A DNA stretch of 6,918 bases, taken from contig JAIRXT010000089.1 in NCBI GenBank assembly GCA_031268125.1, forward strand, positions 1 through 6,918. The letters run 5' to 3'. The notes beneath the pieces are model-generated. The model was not told the origin of the DNA. It made no database searches and saw nothing but the letters and a program-made list of their open reading frames with translations. Both the position numbers and the translations under genes were made by a program. The stretch comes from Treponema sp. Lineage in GTDB: Bacteria > Spirochaetota > Spirochaetia > Treponematales > Breznakiellaceae. Shown here piece by piece: positions 6,167 to 6,918 of the stretch. Each line of letters starts with the position of its first letter. Positions within the stretch are counted from its first letter, which is position 1.

Positions 6167-6242
6167 GCTAATTTGACCCAAATTGTACACTTGTACCTAT
6201 CTCTTCCCCACAATAAAGCTAAATTTGACCCGTATCGTGTAC
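6167..6242. repeat. Short direct repeat upstream of the regulator
   Basis: GCTAATTTGACCC (6167-6179) recurs as GCTAAATTTGACCC (6218-6231), with a period of about 51 bases. Each is followed by a GTAC-containing segment (6184-6193 and 6239-6242). They lie 110-190 bases upstream of the regulator start. They could be binding sites, or the edges of the repeat cluster that begins here. Confidence 0.4.
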
Positions 6243-6273
6243 CCGGGGCCGGGGAAGGGCCAGGAAAACATGG
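6236..6273 (+). repeat. Repeat unit A of the protease-flank cluster
   Basis: This unit runs CGTGTACCCGGGG, then a G/A-rich stretch, then CCAGGAAAACAT. It shares this order with units B (6353-6393) and C (6468-6505, inverted). It is followed at once by the small hairpin GGCGCC-GCA-GGCGCC, flanked by CCAGG/CCTGG and GGGGAA/TTCCCC pairings, so unit A also heads a foldback structure. Confidence 0.6.
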
Positions 6274-6352
6274 CGCCGCAGGCGCCCTGGAATTCCCCGC
6301 CCTGCAAAAGCCGGGTAGAGAAGGCTTCCGGGAAAATATAATTGCCCGCTGT

Positions 6353-6393
6353 CGTGTATCCGGGGCAGGGAAAGAGTCCAGGAAAACATATGG
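6353..6393 (+). repeat. Repeat unit B of the protease-flank cluster
   Basis: This is a direct copy of unit A (6236-6273), about 117 bases downstream: CGTGTATCCGGGG, then a G/A-rich stretch, then CCAGGAAAACAT. It forms the left arm of the 144-bp foldback. Confidence 0.6.
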
Positions 6394-6467
6394 AATTCTC
6401 TGCCGGAGCGTATCGGATGCTTTGACGCTGATGCGTCAAAGCCTTTCGATAGCGGAGGCAGATTCTA

Positions 6468-6505
6468 CATGCGTTTTCCTGGCAATTTCCCTGCCCCGGA
6501 TGGAC
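6468..6505 (-). repeat. Repeat unit C (inverted) of the protease-flank cluster
   Basis: Read on the minus strand this unit gives GTCCATCCGGGGCAGGGAAA, then CCAGGAAAACGCATG. It is an inverted copy of unit B and closer to B than to A. It forms the right arm of the foldback. Confidence 0.6.
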
Positions 6506-6595
6506 CGCTGCGGGGCAGGGTAGCGAAGGCGGGCTCTACAAGCGATTCCCCGGAAGCCGCCTCTACCCGGCGCTTTAGCCGGAGCGTTTAGCGGA

Positions 6596-6918
6596 CTAAC
6601 CCCCGCTTGACGACAAATACACGACGAGGTTGTAAAACCCGTGGGCCAGGGCGATACCGTGGAGGCTGTGAAAGCGGATATAGATAAGCGCCAGAATCAC
6701 CGCCGCCAGCACGGAATTCATGGTTCCCCAGGGGCCTTCGTATACGTGGCAGAAGCTGAACAGGACGACGGAGATCAGCAAAAAAGCCCGGGGGCCCAAG
6801 CCGAGTTCCCCGGTTTTTTCCTCCAGATAGTACCGGAAGTACCCTTCCTCAAGATAACCGGTGCTGACACATGAAAAAACAAGCGCCGCAAGGCCGGTAA
6901 TGTTTCCGGGGCCTTCAA
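6596..6918 (-). CDS. CPBP family intramembrane metalloprotease (partial, N-terminal part outside window)
   Basis: The C-terminal 106 residues are present, open at the window edge. CPBP (CAAX protease and bacteriocin-processing, Abi) proteins are multi-pass membrane glutamate/metal-dependent proteases. All three signature motifs are visible in order: EEGYFR (EExxxR, fragment residues 23-28), FSFCH (FxxxH, 53-57) and HGFYN (HxxxN, 92-96). Hydrophobic segments at about 7-17, 44-56, 68-80 and 87-101 match the last transmembrane helices. The stop is TAG at 6598-6596, after a short SSSGG tail. The natural substrate is unknown; some relatives process prenylated or double-glycine peptides, and others act in bacteriocin immunity. 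Nothing in view shows a bacteriocin locus. The gene is followed after 24 bases by the nested repeat element. Confidence 0.88.
   Translation of the reverse strand, partial: EGPGNITGLAALVFSCVSTGYLEEGYFRYYLEEKTGELGLGPRAFLLISVVLFSFCHVYEGPWGTMNSVLAAVILALIYIRFHSLHGIALAHGFYNLVVYLSSSGG

Larger units (their letters stand above)
6310..6571. repeat. Nested inverted-repeat element, MITE-like, 3' of the CPBP gene
   Basis: An outer inverted repeat of 23 bp matches at 21 positions (6310-6332 against 6549-6571). It encloses a long imperfect foldback at 6358-6501. The foldback's outer arms are perfect for 16 bp: ATCCGGGGCAGGGAAA at 6358-6373 and its complement at 6486-6501. Further pairing segments (CCAGGAAAAC, CTGCC, TATCG) lead to a perfect central hairpin, GCTTTGACGC (6419-6428) with GCGTCAAAGC (6433-6442) and a TGAT loop. 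No transposase gene is present and no credible coding frame crosses it. It begins 24 bases past the protease stop. It may be a miniature inverted-repeat element, a REP-like cluster or a structured transcript end. Confidence 0.65.

Noticed and set aside
6173..6523. 116-residue plus-strand open frame in the repeat cluster
   Set aside because: Its sequence is generated by the repeat units (for example the repeated PGAGEGPGKH / SGAGKESRKT pattern) and it lacks a convincing ribosome binding site or domain.

Overview
The window is GC-rich, and its A/T is concentrated in the intergenic stretches. It carries five protein genes and an unusual amount of structured, repeated non-coding DNA. The gene content (a giant tandem-domain 2-hydroxyacyl-CoA dehydratase activase, a DUF1015 protein, an aldo/keto reductase, an FCD-type GntR regulator and a CPBP protease) together with the GC-rich codon use suggests an anaerobic fermentative bacterium. 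A termite-gut Treponema-like spirochaete or a clostridium would fit. That assignment is inference; no rRNA or other marker gene is present.

Layout: (1) 1-2254, minus: N-terminal 751 residues of a fused activase, cut by the window edge. (2) 2255-2735: non-coding, with a leader hairpin, possible promoter elements and copy 1 of a repeated element. (3) 2736-4052, minus: DUF1015 protein. It is divergent, across 63 bp, from (4) 4116-4979, plus: aldo/keto reductase. (5) 4980-5336: non-coding, holding copy 2 of the same element in inverted orientation. (6) 5337-6056, minus: GntR/FCD regulator with a good promoter and a palindrome in the promoter spacer. (7) 6057-6595: non-coding, with the regulator's promoter and then a dense set of nested inverted and direct repeats. 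(8) 6596-6918, minus: C-terminal part of a CPBP-type membrane protease.

The most interesting object is the repeated element at 2455-2691 (minus sense) and 5057-5291 (plus sense), 237 and 235 bp long. Each copy lies just 3' of a gene and is read in that gene's direction. Each has the same two-module plan: a long terminator-like stem-loop followed by a U-run, then a domain of about 112 nt closed by its own inverted repeat around a nearly identical 61-bp G-rich core. Primary sequence outside the core has diverged, but the pairing is kept, including compensatory changes. That is the signature expected of a structured RNA or a mobile palindromic element rather than of random spacer. The two copies bracket the DUF1015/reductase pair as inverted repeats.

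A second repeat family fills the 3' flank of the protease gene (6236-6571), with a 144-bp foldback inside a 23-bp inverted repeat. A back-to-back pair of short perfect palindromes sits inside the activase coding sequence at a domain junction (231-268). Functional coupling among the five genes is not evident. The activase and the regulator could belong to fermentation control, but no sequence evidence links them.
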